64,000 bases of DNA from Clostridium bowmanii (GTDB lineage Bacteria; Bacillota; Clostridia; Clostridiales; Clostridiaceae), in contig NZ_JAHLDL010000019.1 of NCBI RefSeq assembly GCF_018861315.1, positions 1 to 64,000 of the forward strand. Direction: 5' to 3'. The position numbers and the translations under genes were made by a program. The notes under the pieces were generated by a model that made no database searches, was not told the origin of the DNA, and saw only the letters and a list, made by a program, of their open reading frames with translations. Numbering within the stretch: position 1 is the first letter of the stretch; each line of letters starts with the position of its first letter. Below are positions 7,942 through 17,706 of this stretch, one piece after another.

Positions 7942-8049
7942 GATAACAGCTCCTCTAGTTATTAATATATTATAGAGTTATGTTTTCACATGGAGCAAAT
8001 TTTATTACACTTATTTAATAATATTTAAAATTATTTTATTTTTGAATTA

Positions 8050-8856
8050 TTATTTACTAAAAATGTTCTCAAATTTTCTTATAGTTTTTACTATTTCATC
8101 CACTGTGCCTATTGAAACTGTTTGTTTAGCATCTGATATAGCGTTGTCAGGATTAATATGGCTCTCAATCATTAAACCATCTGCACCAGCAGCAATTGCA
8201 GCAAGAGACATCTTTGATACCAGTTCTCGTCTTCCTGTGCCATGACTTGGATCTACAATTACTGGAATACGGTAACACTGTTTAATTGCAGCAACAGCAC
8301 TTAAATCTAATGTATTTCTTGTGTATGTTTCAAAGGTTCTAATGCCTCGCTCACAAAGCACAACATTTTCATTACCACTGGCCATAATATATTCTGCTGC
8401 ATAAAGCCACTCGTGTAAGGTTGCACTCATTCCTCTTTTTAATAAAATAGGTGTTTTTAATTTTCCAACCTCTTTCAGTAAACTGTAGTTATACATGTTT
8501 CTTGACCCTATTTGTAACATATCTGCATAACTAAGGACTAGATCAATATCCTTAGAATCCATAACTTCTGTCACTATTGGCATATCAAACTCATCGCCGA
8601 CACTTCTAAGTATCTTTAGACCTTCCTCCTTATACCCTTGAAAATCATAGGGTGAAGTTCTTGGTTTAAATGCTCCACCCCTTAATATATGTACACCTAT
8701 TTCTTTTAGTCCACTTGCTATGTCATGCATATTATCGTAGTTTTCAACTGAACAAGGTCCTGATATTATTACCTTTTCTTCTCCACCAATAACTATATTT
8801 TTAACTTTTACTAATATATCTAATCCACTATTTTTATGTACCAATAACTTTTTCAT
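8050..8856 (-). CDS. aroF: 3-deoxy-7-phosphoheptulonate synthase, type I beta
   Basis: 268 residues. The enzyme condenses phosphoenolpyruvate and erythrose 4-phosphate at the head of the shikimate pathway. Family motifs: [38 protein letters not shown] and [10 protein letters not shown] (metal and phosphate binding). There is a short N-terminal part and no chorismate mutase domain. I chose ATG 8854-8856 (MKKLLVHK) because AGGAG at 8865-8869 is 8 bases upstream; an in-frame TTG at 8860-8862 would be only 2 bases from that site. No other aro genes are near. The gene follows mtnN with 11 bases between, so they may be co-transcribed. Confidence 0.93.
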   Translation of the reverse strand: MKKLLVHKNSGLDILVKVKNIVIGGEEKVIISGPCSVENYDNMHDIASGLKEIGVHILRGGAFKPRTSPYDFQGYKEEGLKILRSVGDEFDMPIVTEVMDSKDIDLVLSYADMLQIGSRNMYNYSLLKEVGKLKTPILLKRGMSATLHEWLYAAEYIMASGNENVVLCERGIRTFETYTRNTLDLSAVAAIKQCYRIPVIVDPSHGTGRRELVSKMSLAAIAAGADGLMIESHINPDNAISDAKQTVSIGTVDEIVKTIRKFENIFSK

Positions 8857-8867
8857 ATACAATACTC

Positions 8868-9560
8868 CTAAATTAGTTTTAACATATTGTTCAAAATGCT
8901 TGTAGCATTTTCTACAGCAATATCCTTGAATTTTTCATAATCCATATGGGCTCCATTATTTGCATTATCTGATATTGATCTAATAACAATAAATGGGACT
9001 TCATTTAAATAGCACACTTGAGCAATACTTGCCCCTTCCATTTCACATGCCAAACATCTAAACTCAGAATTCAACCAATTTATTTTATCTACACTGCCAA
9101 TAAATTGATCTCCTGAAACAATTCTTCCTGTAAAATGATTATGTCCTTTTATATCCTCACATGCCTTTGTTGCAATTTCAATTAGTTTCTTATCACATTT
9201 AAAATCAAAAGTATCCAGTCTTGGTATCTGCCCTATTTTATCACCAAACACAGTGGTATCCATATCATGCTGCACTAAATTTTCTCCTATTACAACATCT
9301 CCAGGATATATATTATCGACAGTTCCACCTGCAATACCAATATTTATAATGCATTCCACATTAAAATCATCGATTAATATTTGTGTACAAACTGCAGCAT
9401 TAACTTTTCCAATGCCACTAGTAACTATAACTACATCTTTATTATGTATTGTTCCTAAGCTAAATTTCATTTTAGCCTTAACTTCACTTTTCTTAAAATC
9501 CATATCTTTAAGTAAGGATTCAACTTCTTCACTCATTGCTCCAATAATACCTATATTCAT
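8868..9560 (-). CDS. mtnN: 5'-methylthioadenosine/S-adenosylhomocysteine nucleosidase
   Basis: 230 residues, full length. It hydrolyses methylthioadenosine and S-adenosylhomocysteine to adenine plus the thioribose, recycling products of methylation and polyamine synthesis in the cytosol. Visible motifs: MSEEVESLL near the start (with the catalytic glutamate region), GIGKVNAA (about 50-57), IGIAGG (about 74-79), [11 protein letters not shown] (substrate-binding Met-Glu) and the catalytic aspartate in RSISDNANN (about 197). It is the first gene of a likely mtnN-aroF unit. Confidence 0.95.
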   Translation of the reverse strand: MNIGIIGAMSEEVESLLKDMDFKKSEVKAKMKFSLGTIHNKDVVIVTSGIGKVNAAVCTQILIDDFNVECIINIGIAGGTVDNIYPGDVVIGENLVQHDMDTTVFGDKIGQIPRLDTFDFKCDKKLIEIATKACEDIKGHNHFTGRIVSGDQFIGSVDKINWLNSEFRCLACEMEGASIAQVCYLNEVPFIVIRSISDNANNGAHMDYEKFKDIAVENATSILNNMLKLI

Positions 9561-9646
9561 TTGTATATTCCTCCCTTTGCTACTATAAAATACATATCAA
9601 TTATTAAATTAAAAGTGCCTAGTATATTATATCACATTTTCTACAT

Positions 9647-9677
9647 AAAAAATCTCACCCAATGAGTGAGATTTTTT
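9647..9677 (-). terminator. Terminator of the dcw tail after divIVA
   Basis: aaaaaatctcac (9647-9658) pairs with gtgagatttttt (9666-9677), loop 7 bases. It begins 6 bases past the divIVA stop and carries T tracts on both strands, so it can work in both directions. Confidence 0.85.
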
Positions 9678-9683
9678 ATGTTT

Positions 9684-10307
9684 TTACTCTTTTGCAAAAA
9701 AGCTTTTTATTTCTTCCATGTCCTGGGTATTAAAATCTTTTTCATCAATGTTTTTCAGTGTTAAATTAGAATATTCTGATTCAATAATATCATTTTCTTC
9801 TATTTTTTTATCATTACTCACATCATGAGTCTCATTACCCACATTATAGTTTTTAAAATAATCACTTTCTAATCCTTCAAACATCTCAACCTGACAATTC
9901 ATAAAACCCCTGAATTTTGTTCTAAACTTTGCAAATTCTTGCTTAGTTTTTTCATACTCATCATTTATCTTAAGTACTTCATCATGAGCCTTATCTACCA
10001 TTCTTTGTGAAGAGTCATTAGCACTTCTAATAATCAATTCTGATTCCTTTTGAGCAGAAAATTTTGCTTGTTCTGCTGCATTTTGAGCGAGTACTAAAGT
10101 GTTTTGAATTGTAGATTCTATTTTAACATGATGATCTAATTTTTCTTCTAAAAAACTTGCTCTTTCTCTTAAAGTTGAATTTTCTTTGTACATAATTTCA
10201 TATTCTTCAGATATCTTATCTAAAAACTCATCAACTTCATCAGCATTGTATCCCCTTAAGCCCTTTTTAAACTCTTTATTATTAATATCCATAGCTGTCA
10301 TTCTCAT
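9684..10307 (-). CDS. divIVA: DivIVA family cell division / polarity protein
   Basis: 207 residues. The N-terminal membrane-curvature-sensing domain is clear: MDINNKEFKKGLRGYNADEV, then DEFLDKI. A coiled coil runs from about 30 to 145. The C-terminal third is acidic and polar (EENDIIESEYSNL, EEIKSFFAKE). DivIVA assembles at negatively curved membrane at septa and poles and recruits partners such as Min proteins or sporulation factors. It is the last gene of the dcw cluster, followed by a terminator; ylmH precedes it with 14 bases between. Confidence 0.93.
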   Translation of the reverse strand: MRMTAMDINNKEFKKGLRGYNADEVDEFLDKISEEYEIMYKENSTLRERASFLEEKLDHHVKIESTIQNTLVLAQNAAEQAKFSAQKESELIIRSANDSSQRMVDKAHDEVLKINDEYEKTKQEFAKFRTKFRGFMNCQVEMFEGLESDYFKNYNVGNETHDVSNDKKIEENDIIESEYSNLTLKNIDEKDFNTQDMEEIKSFFAKE

Positions 10308-10321
10308 TTCTCTTCCCCCCC

Positions 10322-11095
10322 CTAAATATATCTCAATATTGCAACTTTCAAACGTTCCTTTTGAGTTGTTCCTATAATATCTGCAACCTTTAATTTTCCA
10401 TATCCCCTAATTGTTAAAGTGTCATTAGTTTTGATAATTTTATCTTTTTTTACGCATTGTAAATAATTTACTAATATTTTGCCTGAAGCTATTAATGCCA
10501 CCGAATTACTTCTTGAAACATTACAAATCGCCGCAACCATACCATCAAGACGAAGGGATGTAGATATAATAACACTCTCTTCAAATTTTCTTTCTGGTAG
10601 CTCCTGCATCTTATAATCATAATCACTAACCTGACAATGACAATTGCCTATATCATTCAAATTACTAATTATATAACTACTAATGTCACTACACACTGGT
10701 GCATAACATACTCTATCGCTAATTATTAAGTCACCTAATTTTTCTCTTTTAATCCCTAGTGACATTATTGCACCTAAATAATCCTTATGCGCAAGTGTGA
10801 CAAACTTCGAATTATTACTTATTTTCAATAAGTTTATAGGATATATTAGTGGTTCATCAAAGGCAGAAAAACATAATATTCTTCTATCTGCATCTTTAAA
10901 TATACCATTTGTAAATGATTTTAACTTATAGTTCTCACAGATATCTGAAATTTGAGTCCATATAGATGGAGATAGAAATTCATTAATAAATACAATTTTA
11001 TTAGTCTTTTCAGCTATTTTCATTTTATTATATATATTAGAAATTAAATTCTTATCATCGTGATTTATACTATTTAAAAAATAATTTTTATCCAT
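10322..11095 (-). CDS. ylmH: YlmH family S4-domain RNA-binding protein
   Basis: 257 residues. An N-terminal alpha/beta region (1-170, including GIKREKLGDLIISD, the family hallmark) precedes a C-terminal S4 domain (about 180-245, with SLRLDGMVAAICNVSRSN and GKILVNYL). YlmH in Bacillus binds ribosomal RNA and helps rescue stalled 50S-nascent-chain complexes; a role in division inferred from its neighbours is unproven. It lies between ylmG and divIVA, the conserved order in Gram-positives. Confidence 0.9.
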   Translation of the reverse strand: MDKNYFLNSINHDDKNLISNIYNKMKIAEKTNKIVFINEFLSPSIWTQISDICENYKLKSFTNGIFKDADRRILCFSAFDEPLIYPINLLKISNNSKFVTLAHKDYLGAIMSLGIKREKLGDLIISDRVCYAPVCSDISSYIISNLNDIGNCHCQVSDYDYKMQELPERKFEESVIISTSLRLDGMVAAICNVSRSNSVALIASGKILVNYLQCVKKDKIIKTNDTLTIRGYGKLKVADIIGTTQKERLKVAILRYI

Positions 11096-11115
11096 TTAAG
11101 TCTTCCTTTAACGTA

Positions 11116-11376
11116 TTATAATATGGCAACCAAAATTCTTTTTGCCACCATTATAATAGCAAGTGCGATTATTGGTGAAAAATCTATCATAGTGTTTGAA
11201 AAATATCTTTCTTGAATTTTTCTACCAGGTTGCAGCAGAGGCCCAGTAATTTTATGGAGTATCTCTATATATTGATTTGTACGTCCTACATATACCCAAG
11301 ATAAAATAACTTCAATTAATATTGCATACTCTAAAACGTTAAAAATAATATTTATCAATCTAAGCATTGTTAGCAA
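11116..11376 (-). CDS. ylmG: YggT/YlmG family membrane protein
   Basis: 86 residues with two membrane helices (about 5-25 and 65-84). The family signature is visible: ILSWVYVGRTNQ, then HKITGPLLQPGRKIQ and a second segment DFSPIIALAII. The start is TTG at 11374-11376, with AGGAGG 9 bases upstream; the next in-frame ATG is 9 bases further in. YlmG/YggT proteins are conserved next to sepF in bacteria and plastids and are linked to membrane or nucleoid distribution. It follows sepF after a strong hairpin. Confidence 0.9.
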   Translation of the reverse strand: MLTMLRLINIIFNVLEYAILIEVILSWVYVGRTNQYIEILHKITGPLLQPGRKIQERYFSNTMIDFSPIIALAIIMVAKRILVAIL

Positions 11377-11399
11377 AATTTATAGCCTCCTATATTTCC

Positions 11400-11438
11400 A
11401 TTTTCAAGATAACAATTATTCCTTGTTATCTTGAAAAT
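11400..11438 (-). terminator. Strong hairpin between sepF and ylmG
   Basis: attttcaagataacaa (11400-11415) pairs perfectly with ttgttatcttgaaaat (11423-11438), loop 7 bases. It lies 9 bases after the sepF stop inside an otherwise continuous gene string, so it may end part of the transcripts or act as an mRNA end-protecting stem. Confidence 0.7.
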
Positions 11439-11446
11439 ATTTAAAT

Positions 11447-11896
11447 TTATTTATTCCAATTAAAAATTCCTTTTGAACTTAGCTCGCTTTTTAATTCATT
11501 ATTAACCTCTACATTAGAAGGTGATATTATGTAGACTCCTTTTTCTATTTGTTGGAGTTCTCCACCTAGGGCATAGCATGCTCCTCCAATAAAGTCTAAT
11601 AATCTTTGTCCAGTTCTAGGTTCAAGTCCTGTAGTATTTACTACTACTATTTTTCTAGATTTTAAGTTGTCACTAATTGTAGTTGCTTCATCAAAATCTT
11701 CTGGTTTTATAATAACAACTTTTGTAGCTGCTGTTGTATGAATATTTACTACTTTACTTTGTTTTTTGTTTGCAGTCATAAGTGATTCAATATCCACATT
11801 ATCCTCCTCATTTTCTTCTATTTCTTCAACTTCATCATAATCATCCTCTGCCATTCCTAAAAAACCCATAACCTTATTTATTACTTTACTTGCCAT
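11447..11896 (-). CDS. sepF: Cell division protein SepF
   Basis: 149 residues. An N-terminal amphipathic helix ([15 protein letters not shown]) should bind membrane. An acidic linker follows ([14 protein letters not shown]), then the globular SepF domain from about 60 ([38 protein letters not shown] and GGACYALGG). SepF polymerises into arcs that anchor FtsZ to the membrane. FtsA and FtsZ themselves are not in this window. The gene sits between yggS and ylmG, the usual order. Confidence 0.95.
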   Translation of the reverse strand: MASKVINKVMGFLGMAEDDYDEVEEIEENEEDNVDIESLMTANKKQSKVVNIHTTAATKVVIIKPEDFDEATTISDNLKSRKIVVVNTTGLEPRTGQRLLDFIGGACYALGGELQQIEKGVYIISPSNVEVNNELKSELSSKGIFNWNK

Positions 11897-11910
11897 TGTT
11901 ATCCCTCCAG

Positions 11911-12570
11911 TTATTTATAATCTCTTTTTCCAAATATTCGTGCTCCAAGTCTTATCATGTTAGCTCCCTCTGCTAGTGCAATTTCAAAATCACCACTCAT
12001 ACCTAATGATAAAAACTCCATAGAAACATTTTTATATTTATTCTTTTTTAGATTATCAAATATACTTTTCATCTCTGCAAAGTATTTACTACAATGTTGC
12101 GAATCACCAATTGGTATTGTAGCCATTAGCCCTTTAATTCTTATGTACTGACATTCCTCACAGGCTTTTATTAGAGCGTTTACCTCATCTACAGCAACAC
12201 CTGTCTTGCTGTCTTCATTTCCTATATTAACTTGAATTAGAAGGCTGGCAATCTCATCTTGCGCAGCATACTGTTTTTCGATTTCCTTCAATAAACGTAT
12301 ACTATCTAAAGAATGAATAAGATGAACTTTACCAACAAGATATTTCACCTTATTCCTCTGCAGATGTCCTATAAAGTGCCATCTAACACCCGGACCCACA
12401 TTGTCATATTTGTCCATCAATTCTTGTACTTTATTCTCTCCAAAATCTCTAGCTCCAGCTGCATATGCTTCTTTTATTTCATTTATTTCTCTAGTTTTAG
12501 AAACGCATACTAGTGTTACATCTTTTGGAATTTCTTTTTTCATTTCAGAATAAACTTCACCAATACCCAA
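11911..12570 (-). CDS. ylmE: YggS/YlmE family pyridoxal phosphate homeostasis protein
   Basis: 219 residues with the start chosen here: TTG at 12568-12570, preceded at 9 bases by a perfect AAGGAGG (12580-12586). A longer frame from 12636 adds 22 residues that do not resemble the family. PLP binds the lysine in [12 protein letters not shown]. Other conserved parts are [29 protein letters not shown] and [12 protein letters not shown], with [10 protein letters not shown] at the end. The protein is a single-domain fold III PLP carrier that buffers vitamin B6 and amino acid pools. It precedes sepF by 14 bases. Confidence 0.9.
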   Translation of the reverse strand: MGIGEVYSEMKKEIPKDVTLVCVSKTREINEIKEAYAAGARDFGENKVQELMDKYDNVGPGVRWHFIGHLQRNKVKYLVGKVHLIHSLDSIRLLKEIEKQYAAQDEIASLLIQVNIGNEDSKTGVAVDEVNALIKACEECQYIRIKGLMATIPIGDSQHCSKYFAEMKSIFDNLKKNKYKNVSMEFLSLGMSGDFEIALAEGANMIRLGARIFGKRDYK

Positions 12571-12724
12571 GTACCTATGCCTCCTTGCCGTTCTCCCTGA
12601 TACAAAATAACTATAACTATTTTGTACAATTTCCACTTATAAGTTAAATTCTTCATTTAACAGAAAAAACCTTCATTTTTCTATAATTTTTATGTTTTTA
12701 TATTTTTAATGTAATATAATACCA

Positions 12725-13438
12725 TTATTTCTTTTCATTTGCACTGTTCATATACTTATATTTGAAATCGCCTGTATATGCTAATATTTGTACATCATCT
12801 GCCTTAACAATACTAATCTTAACTTGTCTTACCTTTAATTCTTTTATATGCGTCGCTTCTAGTGTTAAATAATTATATAGTACATCTTCATTACCTATAG
12901 CACTAATATTGAATGGAGGTATGATCTTCACTCCATTTAACTTAATGGGAGCCCCAAAACATAGGGCATAATTATTATAAATAATTCTTTCTCCATTCAC
13001 AGCAATTGCTTCTGCTCCTGCATTTCGCAGATCATTTATCACTTCAGCAATATCAGCATCATGAATTAACTGTCTACTACTAAACTCATCAATATTTGTG
13101 TTGCCATCATCTAATGTTATTTTAACCCCTGAACCTTGAACATCACTCTTCCCTATAATAATATTATTATCACTAACTTCTTTTTGTATTTCTTCCAAAA
13201 CCTTAAATTTCTTCACATCACCACTATCATATTTTTGAAGCTTTGAAGATGCATTATAATATTGTTCTTTCAAATTATTTACATCAGAATATAATTTGCT
13301 TCTCTCATTATAAGCTTCATTATACTGTTTTACATCTAAAAAATTACTTTTTCCTTCAAATCCAATGTTCATTGCTATAAGAAGTCCTACGATTATTGAA
13401 GCAATAAAAACAAATATGGTAGCTTCATTATTTTTCAT
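12725..13438 (-). CDS. DUF881 family protein (YlxW/YlxX type), second copy
   Basis: 237 residues. One N-terminal membrane anchor (about 7-25), a coiled coil (about 38-85) and a DUF881 domain with GSGVKITLDD, HDADIAEVINDLRNAGAEAI and AVNGERI. The protein is probably anchored with its bulk outside the membrane. The function is not established; Bacillus ylxW and ylxX flank sbp in the same way. It lies 12 bases after sbp. It differs from the upstream copy at 13800-14519 in sequence, so the pair is old rather than a recent duplication. Confidence 0.88.
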   Translation of the reverse strand: MKNNEATIFVFIASIIVGLLIAMNIGFEGKSNFLDVKQYNEAYNERSKLYSDVNNLKEQYYNASSKLQKYDSGDVKKFKVLEEIQKEVSDNNIIIGKSDVQGSGVKITLDDGNTNIDEFSSRQLIHDADIAEVINDLRNAGAEAIAVNGERIIYNNYALCFGAPIKLNGVKIIPPFNISAIGNEDVLYNYLTLEATHIKELKVRQVKISIVKADDVQILAYTGDFKYKYMNSANEKK

Positions 13439-13450
13439 TTAATCACCTCA

Positions 13451-13789
13451 TTAATGAGATTTAGCTTTATCTATTAAAAGACGTCTAATAATTGCAAAAT
13501 TGTCGAATATCCTTCCACCGAATACAATTACTGCAGCCAAATAAATTGGGATTCCTAATTTATCTCCTAGATAAACCATGGCTACAGCCAGTGCTGCATT
13601 TCCAAAAAAACCTGATACGAAAATATCTGCCCTGAAGTTATGAGATATTGTTCCTCGAAGCGCTCCAAAAACAGAATCTAAACATGCAAAAATTGCTACA
13701 GAAATATATGGGGAAAATTTGACTGGAATATCTACATTCCATACAACTCCTAATATAACACCTATTAACAATCCTACAAAAGCAACCAT
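13451..13789 (-). CDS. sbp: Small basic protein, DUF1290 (Sbp)
   Basis: 112 residues with three predicted membrane helices. Family features: GLLIGVILGV near the start, the YISVAIFACLDSVFGALRG block (about 28-46) and GRIFDNFAIIRR near the C-terminus. DUF1290 proteins are always found in the dcw region of Gram-positives between two DUF881 genes, as here. The function is unknown. Spacing to the genes on both sides is 10-12 bases, so the three form a tight unit downstream of ftsQ. Confidence 0.92.
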   Translation of the reverse strand: MVAFVGLLIGVILGVVWNVDIPVKFSPYISVAIFACLDSVFGALRGTISHNFRADIFVSGFFGNAALAVAMVYLGDKLGIPIYLAAVIVFGGRIFDNFAIIRRLLIDKAKSH

Positions 13790-13799
13790 TTAATCACCT

Positions 13800-14519
13800 C
13801 TATTTTTTTTCTATTGGTTTAGCAAAATCAAACTTATATGCTTTGTTGTATTTAGGAATTATAATTTTATCTGATTTTTCCATTGTTATAGTGCAAGTCT
13901 CGTTAAGTGCTTGTGGAATTGCTCCTGGAAAACTAATAGCACTTTCTAGTAAGTCCTTTTTCCCAATGACTTTAACTGTAACTCTTTTACTATAAGAAAT
14001 TCTTTCATCATTTATAATAATAGCATTTCCTGCGTTTCTTATACCACTACGAGCAGTTAACCTAATATCATTTATAGAAATTGCTTCAGCATCTGCTGCA
14101 TTTAATTCATTTACTATAAGAACTAAATCTGTATCATTTATACGCTGGTCCTCAGGGCTACTACCAAAAATATCACTTTTGGGAGTAATATATATTGTTA
14201 TACCCTGGCCTGTTACTTCGGTGCCTCCAGTGAGTATTCTTGTTTCTTCTAATTGTTTATATAACACTCCACTTTCTTCATCTCTTCCCTTGGCAGCAGT
14301 TTCGTATTCAACTGTTTTAGTTTCTAACTCGTCAATTTTCTTTTGAAGCTCCGTCTTGCTCTTTTTTAGTTGCTCATTTTCAGTTATAATTTCTGGTGTA
14401 TTACTCTTTGTATCAACTACTGAATTTTGTTTGCTTATCATTTTAAATTGGTAAGATATCATAAATCCTAACAATACACATATTATACCAATGGACATTT
14501 GGGATTTAAACTTCTTCAT
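13800..14519 (-). CDS. DUF881 family protein (YlxW/YlxX type), first copy
   Basis: 239 residues. A membrane anchor (about 8-24), a coiled coil (about 45-90) and the DUF881 domain: GQGITIYITP, NDTDLVLIVNELNAADAEAI, SINDIRL and RNAGNAIIINDERI. The order ftsQ-DUF881-sbp-DUF881 is a common firmicute module. The proteins are predicted to be exposed outside the membrane; their role is not known. It starts 46 bases after the ftsQ stop, with GGAGG upstream of the ATG. Confidence 0.9.
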   Translation of the reverse strand: MKKFKSQMSIGIICVLLGFMISYQFKMISKQNSVVDTKSNTPEIITENEQLKKSKTELQKKIDELETKTVEYETAAKGRDEESGVLYKQLEETRILTGGTEVTGQGITIYITPKSDIFGSSPEDQRINDTDLVLIVNELNAADAEAISINDIRLTARSGIRNAGNAIIINDERISYSKRVTVKVIGKKDLLESAISFPGAIPQALNETCTITMEKSDKIIIPKYNKAYKFDFAKPIEKK

Positions 14520-14564
14520 GGGTTTCCTCCTTGCTACTCTCTGGGGAAGATAATAATTGTTTGT

Positions 14565-15377
14565 CTACTTCTTGTGTTCTATGAAAACAACTGGGTTTCC
14601 TGTAAAACTCACATCCACATATCCCTTTGCACTCTTATATGCTGGCTCCGAAATAATATTTATTGCCTTATTAAATTTATTTTTTAAATCTTCCGTTGTT
14701 CCAAATTTAATGCACATTTCTCCAGCATAAACTTTTACATCTAAAACATTACTTACATCTACCATAGTTATTTTAGTAGCACCCTTAGTAATTTTATACT
14801 CTTTAATAATATTTGTTATATCATTAGCAATATTAATTTTCCTATTATCTTCCGATACAATTAGATTTCCTACTCCACATTTTTCGTAGTCAAATCCAAT
14901 TAAATTTACTAAGTCCATATCTTTAATATCCGATCTCTTTTGAAGCAAAACACCTTTGTTGTCTAAAATATAATAGGTATTGTTTACTTTCCCATAAAAT
15001 ACAGCTACTCTTTCCTCTATATTTATTATAATCTTATTAGGTAAAACTTTCTTAAAAGTTGCACCTAAAATATAGGGGTTTTTAATAATTTGTTTTTTAC
15101 TCTCTGTAAAACTTGAATAAAAAATATTACTTCCTAGTTCAGTTTTAGCCACATTATTAATTTCAGCTTTAGAAGCATTTTTATTTCCTAAGATTTCAAT
15201 AGTTGTAATATTAAAATAAGGTAATTTAAGACATAGTGTAACTAATGTAGAAATCATAATTATAGATAGAAAAAATAAACGTTTTATTTTTCTTTTGTTT
15301 TTTCTTTTATATAATAATTTTTCTTTATTTTCTATAATATAATTTCCATTTTTAAGATTATCTCTATTCTTTCCCAT
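14565..15377 (-). CDS. ftsQ: Cell division protein FtsQ/DivIB
   Basis: 270 residues. A basic cytoplasmic tail (1-32, rich in KRKNKRK), one membrane helix (about 33-50) and a POTRA domain beginning FNITTIEILGNKNASKAEI. The beta domain follows (VLPNKIIINIEERVAVFY, then YILDNKGVLLQK). FtsQ/DivIB bridges FtsL, FtsB and the septal synthase outside the membrane. It is downstream of ftsW but separated from it by about 240 bases that hold a hairpin and nothing else I can support, so it may have its own promoter. Confidence 0.9.
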   Translation of the reverse strand: MGKNRDNLKNGNYIIENKEKLLYKRKNKRKIKRLFFLSIIMISTLVTLCLKLPYFNITTIEILGNKNASKAEINNVAKTELGSNIFYSSFTESKKQIIKNPYILGATFKKVLPNKIIINIEERVAVFYGKVNNTYYILDNKGVLLQKRSDIKDMDLVNLIGFDYEKCGVGNLIVSEDNRKINIANDITNIIKEYKITKGATKITMVDVSNVLDVKVYAGEMCIKFGTTEDLKNKFNKAINIISEPAYKSAKGYVDVSFTGNPVVFIEHKK

Positions 15378-15591
15378 TCACTTCCCCGCATTCAACAATA
15401 ATATTTTTAATAATTTCATATTAACCCATAAATTTATTGTTTGTGAATCAAATCTCAATTAAATTTATAACTCACTTATGTATATATAATACCACTTTAT
15501 TTAACTATTTTCATCTCAATTTGAATCTATTTTTGAGTATTTTTAAAAAAAGTTTATGTTTTAAAATGTTATTTTAGATATAAGCACAGAA

Positions 15592-15615
15592 AAGGCATGC
15601 ATAAAGGCATGCCTT
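15592..15615 (-). terminator. Hairpin after ftsW/spoVE
   Basis: aaggcatgc (15592-15600) pairs perfectly with gcatgcctt (15607-15615), loop 6. It stands 6 bases past the ftsW stop and is followed on the minus strand by TTCTG, a poor T tract, so termination may be partial. The rest of 15378-15591 is AT-rich with no visible gene. Confidence 0.65.
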
Positions 15616-15620
15616 GCATT

Positions 15621-16733
15621 TTAATTTGAATTTTTATTTACAGTTTGCCTTGATACATTTAGAATAATACCCATAGCAAACATATTAAAAACAAGAGCTG
15701 AACCACCATAACTTATAAACGGAAGTGGCACACCAGTTACAGGCATTGATCCAGTAACTACCGCTATATTAATAATTGCTTGAACAGCTATAACAGAGGT
15801 AATTCCAATAGCTAAAATAGTACCATACATATCCTTAGCTGTAACTGCCGTTTTAATACCACGCCATACAAAAATCACAAATAACAGAATTATAAATGCT
15901 CCTCCAATTAAACCTAACTCTTCACCGATTATTGCAAAAATAAAATCTGTGTGTGGTTCTGGTATATACAAGCATTTTTGTCTTGATTGACCGATTCCAG
16001 AACCAGTAACTCCTCCAGACCCAAGTGCAAGTAATGATTGAACTAGTTGATATCCCTCATCTTGACTATGCTCAAAAGGATTCATAAAATTCAAAAGTCT
16101 AGCCATTCTATATGAAGCAGTAATTGTTAAAACACCAACTGCCGCAACTAGCGTTGCCCCTATAGCAAAAAGGTGCAAAAATTTTGCCCCTACTGCAAAT
16201 AGTATAATCACAGTAACAATCATTATAACAGTTGCTATACTTAAATTTGGTTCAAGCAAAATTAAACCTGCAAAAAATCCTGAAACCAATAGGTATGGAA
16301 GTACCCCGTTAAAAAACTCTTTAACTTTTTCTCCCTTTCTATCTAAGCTTTTAGCCATATATAATACTATTGCATATTTGGCAATTTCTGATGGTTGAAT
16401 AGATGAAAACCCTAATGGAATCCATCTCTTAGCACCATTAATGCCACTAAACCCAAATACAGCAACCAATAGTATCACAGTTACCACCATAATAATGCCA
16501 GTATATTTTTTTATTATATGATAATCAATTTTAATAGCTGCAAACATAAAAACAGTACCAACACATGCCCATAGTGCCTGTTTTTTTAAATAAAATTCTG
16601 GATCATTAACTTTAAAAGCTGCGGCATAGGAGCTAGCACTATAAACCATTACTACTCCAATTACCACAAGAAGCATTATTATTGCAAATAATACAAAATC
16701 TATTTGTCCCATCTTAGCGTTGGACTTTTTCAT
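15621..16733 (-). CDS. ftsW: FtsW/SpoVE family peptidoglycan polymerase (SEDS)
   Basis: 370 residues with about ten membrane helices. SEDS motifs: VMVYSASSYAA near the start, GAKRWIPLGFSSIQPSEIAK (the catalytic-loop region follows), EPHTDFIFAIIGEELG (with the essential aspartate) and GVPLPFISYGGSA near the C-terminus. It polymerises lipid II glycan strands together with a class B PBP. Being the only SEDS gene here and next to mraY, it could be either vegetative FtsW or sporulation-specific SpoVE; I cannot separate them by sequence. It follows mraY by 19 bases. Confidence 0.9.
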   Translation of the reverse strand: MKKSNAKMGQIDFVLFAIIMLLVVIGVVMVYSASSYAAAFKVNDPEFYLKKQALWACVGTVFMFAAIKIDYHIIKKYTGIIMVVTVILLVAVFGFSGINGAKRWIPLGFSSIQPSEIAKYAIVLYMAKSLDRKGEKVKEFFNGVLPYLLVSGFFAGLILLEPNLSIATVIMIVTVIILFAVGAKFLHLFAIGATLVAAVGVLTITASYRMARLLNFMNPFEHSQDEGYQLVQSLLALGSGGVTGSGIGQSRQKCLYIPEPHTDFIFAIIGEELGLIGGAFIILLFVIFVWRGIKTAVTAKDMYGTILAIGITSVIAVQAIINIAVVTGSMPVTGVPLPFISYGGSALVFNMFAMGIILNVSRQTVNKNSN

Positions 16734-16752
16734 AATATATCCTCCTTACTTA

Positions 16753-17706
16753 CTAATAGGAAAAGGATAAAAATCCGATTAAACATAAAATTACTGTTAC
16801 AATGGAGAATACAGCAACAATTTTAGTTTCCTGCCATCCACCCAATTCAAAGTGATGGTGAATTGGAGCCATCTTAAATACTCTCTTACCTGTAGCTTTA
16901 AATCCTATAACTTGAATAATAACAGACAGTGTTTCAAAAACATATATACCTCCCACAATTGCAACTAGTATTGGAGATTTTAATATCATCCCTACTGCAG
17001 CAACCGCTCCCCCCAGTGCAAGGGACCCCATATCACCCATAAAAATTTGAGCTTTATAAGAATTAAATTTTAAAAATCCTAATAATGCACCAGCAAGCGC
17101 AGCACAAAATATTGCAAGAGTTGGATGAAACAACATATTACTGACTAATGCAAAAAACGTCATAACCACTATTGTAACAGAGGTAGCTAAGCCATCTAAC
17201 CCATCTGTTAAATTTACAGCATTTGTGGTGGCTGCAAAATAAAAAATAATAAAAGGTACATACCAAAAGCCCAAATCTATACTTTTGTCTATAAACGGTA
17301 TCCTTATGTCAGTTCCTATTTTAATTGAAGCATAATAACCAATAAAACCTGATACTATAAGTAAAAGTAGCATCTTTTTTTTAGATGAAAGTCCTTCATT
17401 TTTCTTATGTTTTATTTTTAACACATCATCAATAAGTCCAATTAATCCAAAAGCAATAAAGCAATAAAGTGCAATCATGGATTCATCGCTTGTATGTCTA
17501 ACAATTATTAACATAGTAATTATTGTTGAGATCATGAATATTACTCCACCCATAGTAGGTGTGCCCGCTTTTCTGAGATGACTTTTAGGCCCCTCTTCTC
17601 TTATGTTTTGGCCAAATTTAAGCTTATGTAACATGGGAATTAATAAGGGTCCTTGGATAATTGATAAAAAAAACGCAATTAAAACTGAATATATAATTAA
17701 ACTCAT
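16753..17706 (-). CDS. mraY: Phospho-N-acetylmuramoyl-pentapeptide transferase
   Basis: 317 residues with ten membrane helices. MraY moves phospho-MurNAc-pentapeptide from UDP to undecaprenyl phosphate, forming lipid I. Motifs: KAGTPTMGG (about 46-54), DDVLKI (with the catalytic Asp pair, about 93-98), [13 protein letters not shown] (about 162-174) and the histidine motif [12 protein letters not shown] (about 281-292). Its ATG overlaps the end of murF (ATGAG across the murF stop), so the two are translationally coupled. Confidence 0.96.
   Translation of the reverse strand: MSLIIYSVLIAFFLSIIQGPLLIPMLHKLKFGQNIREEGPKSHLRKAGTPTMGGVIFMISTIITMLIIVRHTSDESMIALYCFIAFGLIGLIDDVLKIKHKKNEGLSSKKKMLLLLIVSGFIGYYASIKIGTDIRIPFIDKSIDLGFWYVPFIIFYFAATTNAVNLTDGLDGLATSVTIVVMTFFALVSNMLFHPTLAIFCAALAGALLGFLKFNSYKAQIFMGDMGSLALGGAVAAVGMILKSPILVAIVGGIYVFETLSVIIQVIGFKATGKRVFKMAPIHHHFELGGWQETKIVAVFSIVTVILCLIGFLSFSY

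Noticed and set aside
11911-12636. Long form of the YggS-like protein with a 22-residue N-terminal extension
   Set aside because: A TTG with a perfect AAGGAGG at the right distance starts the protein where the family starts; the extension (rich in Tyr and Arg) is unlike the family.
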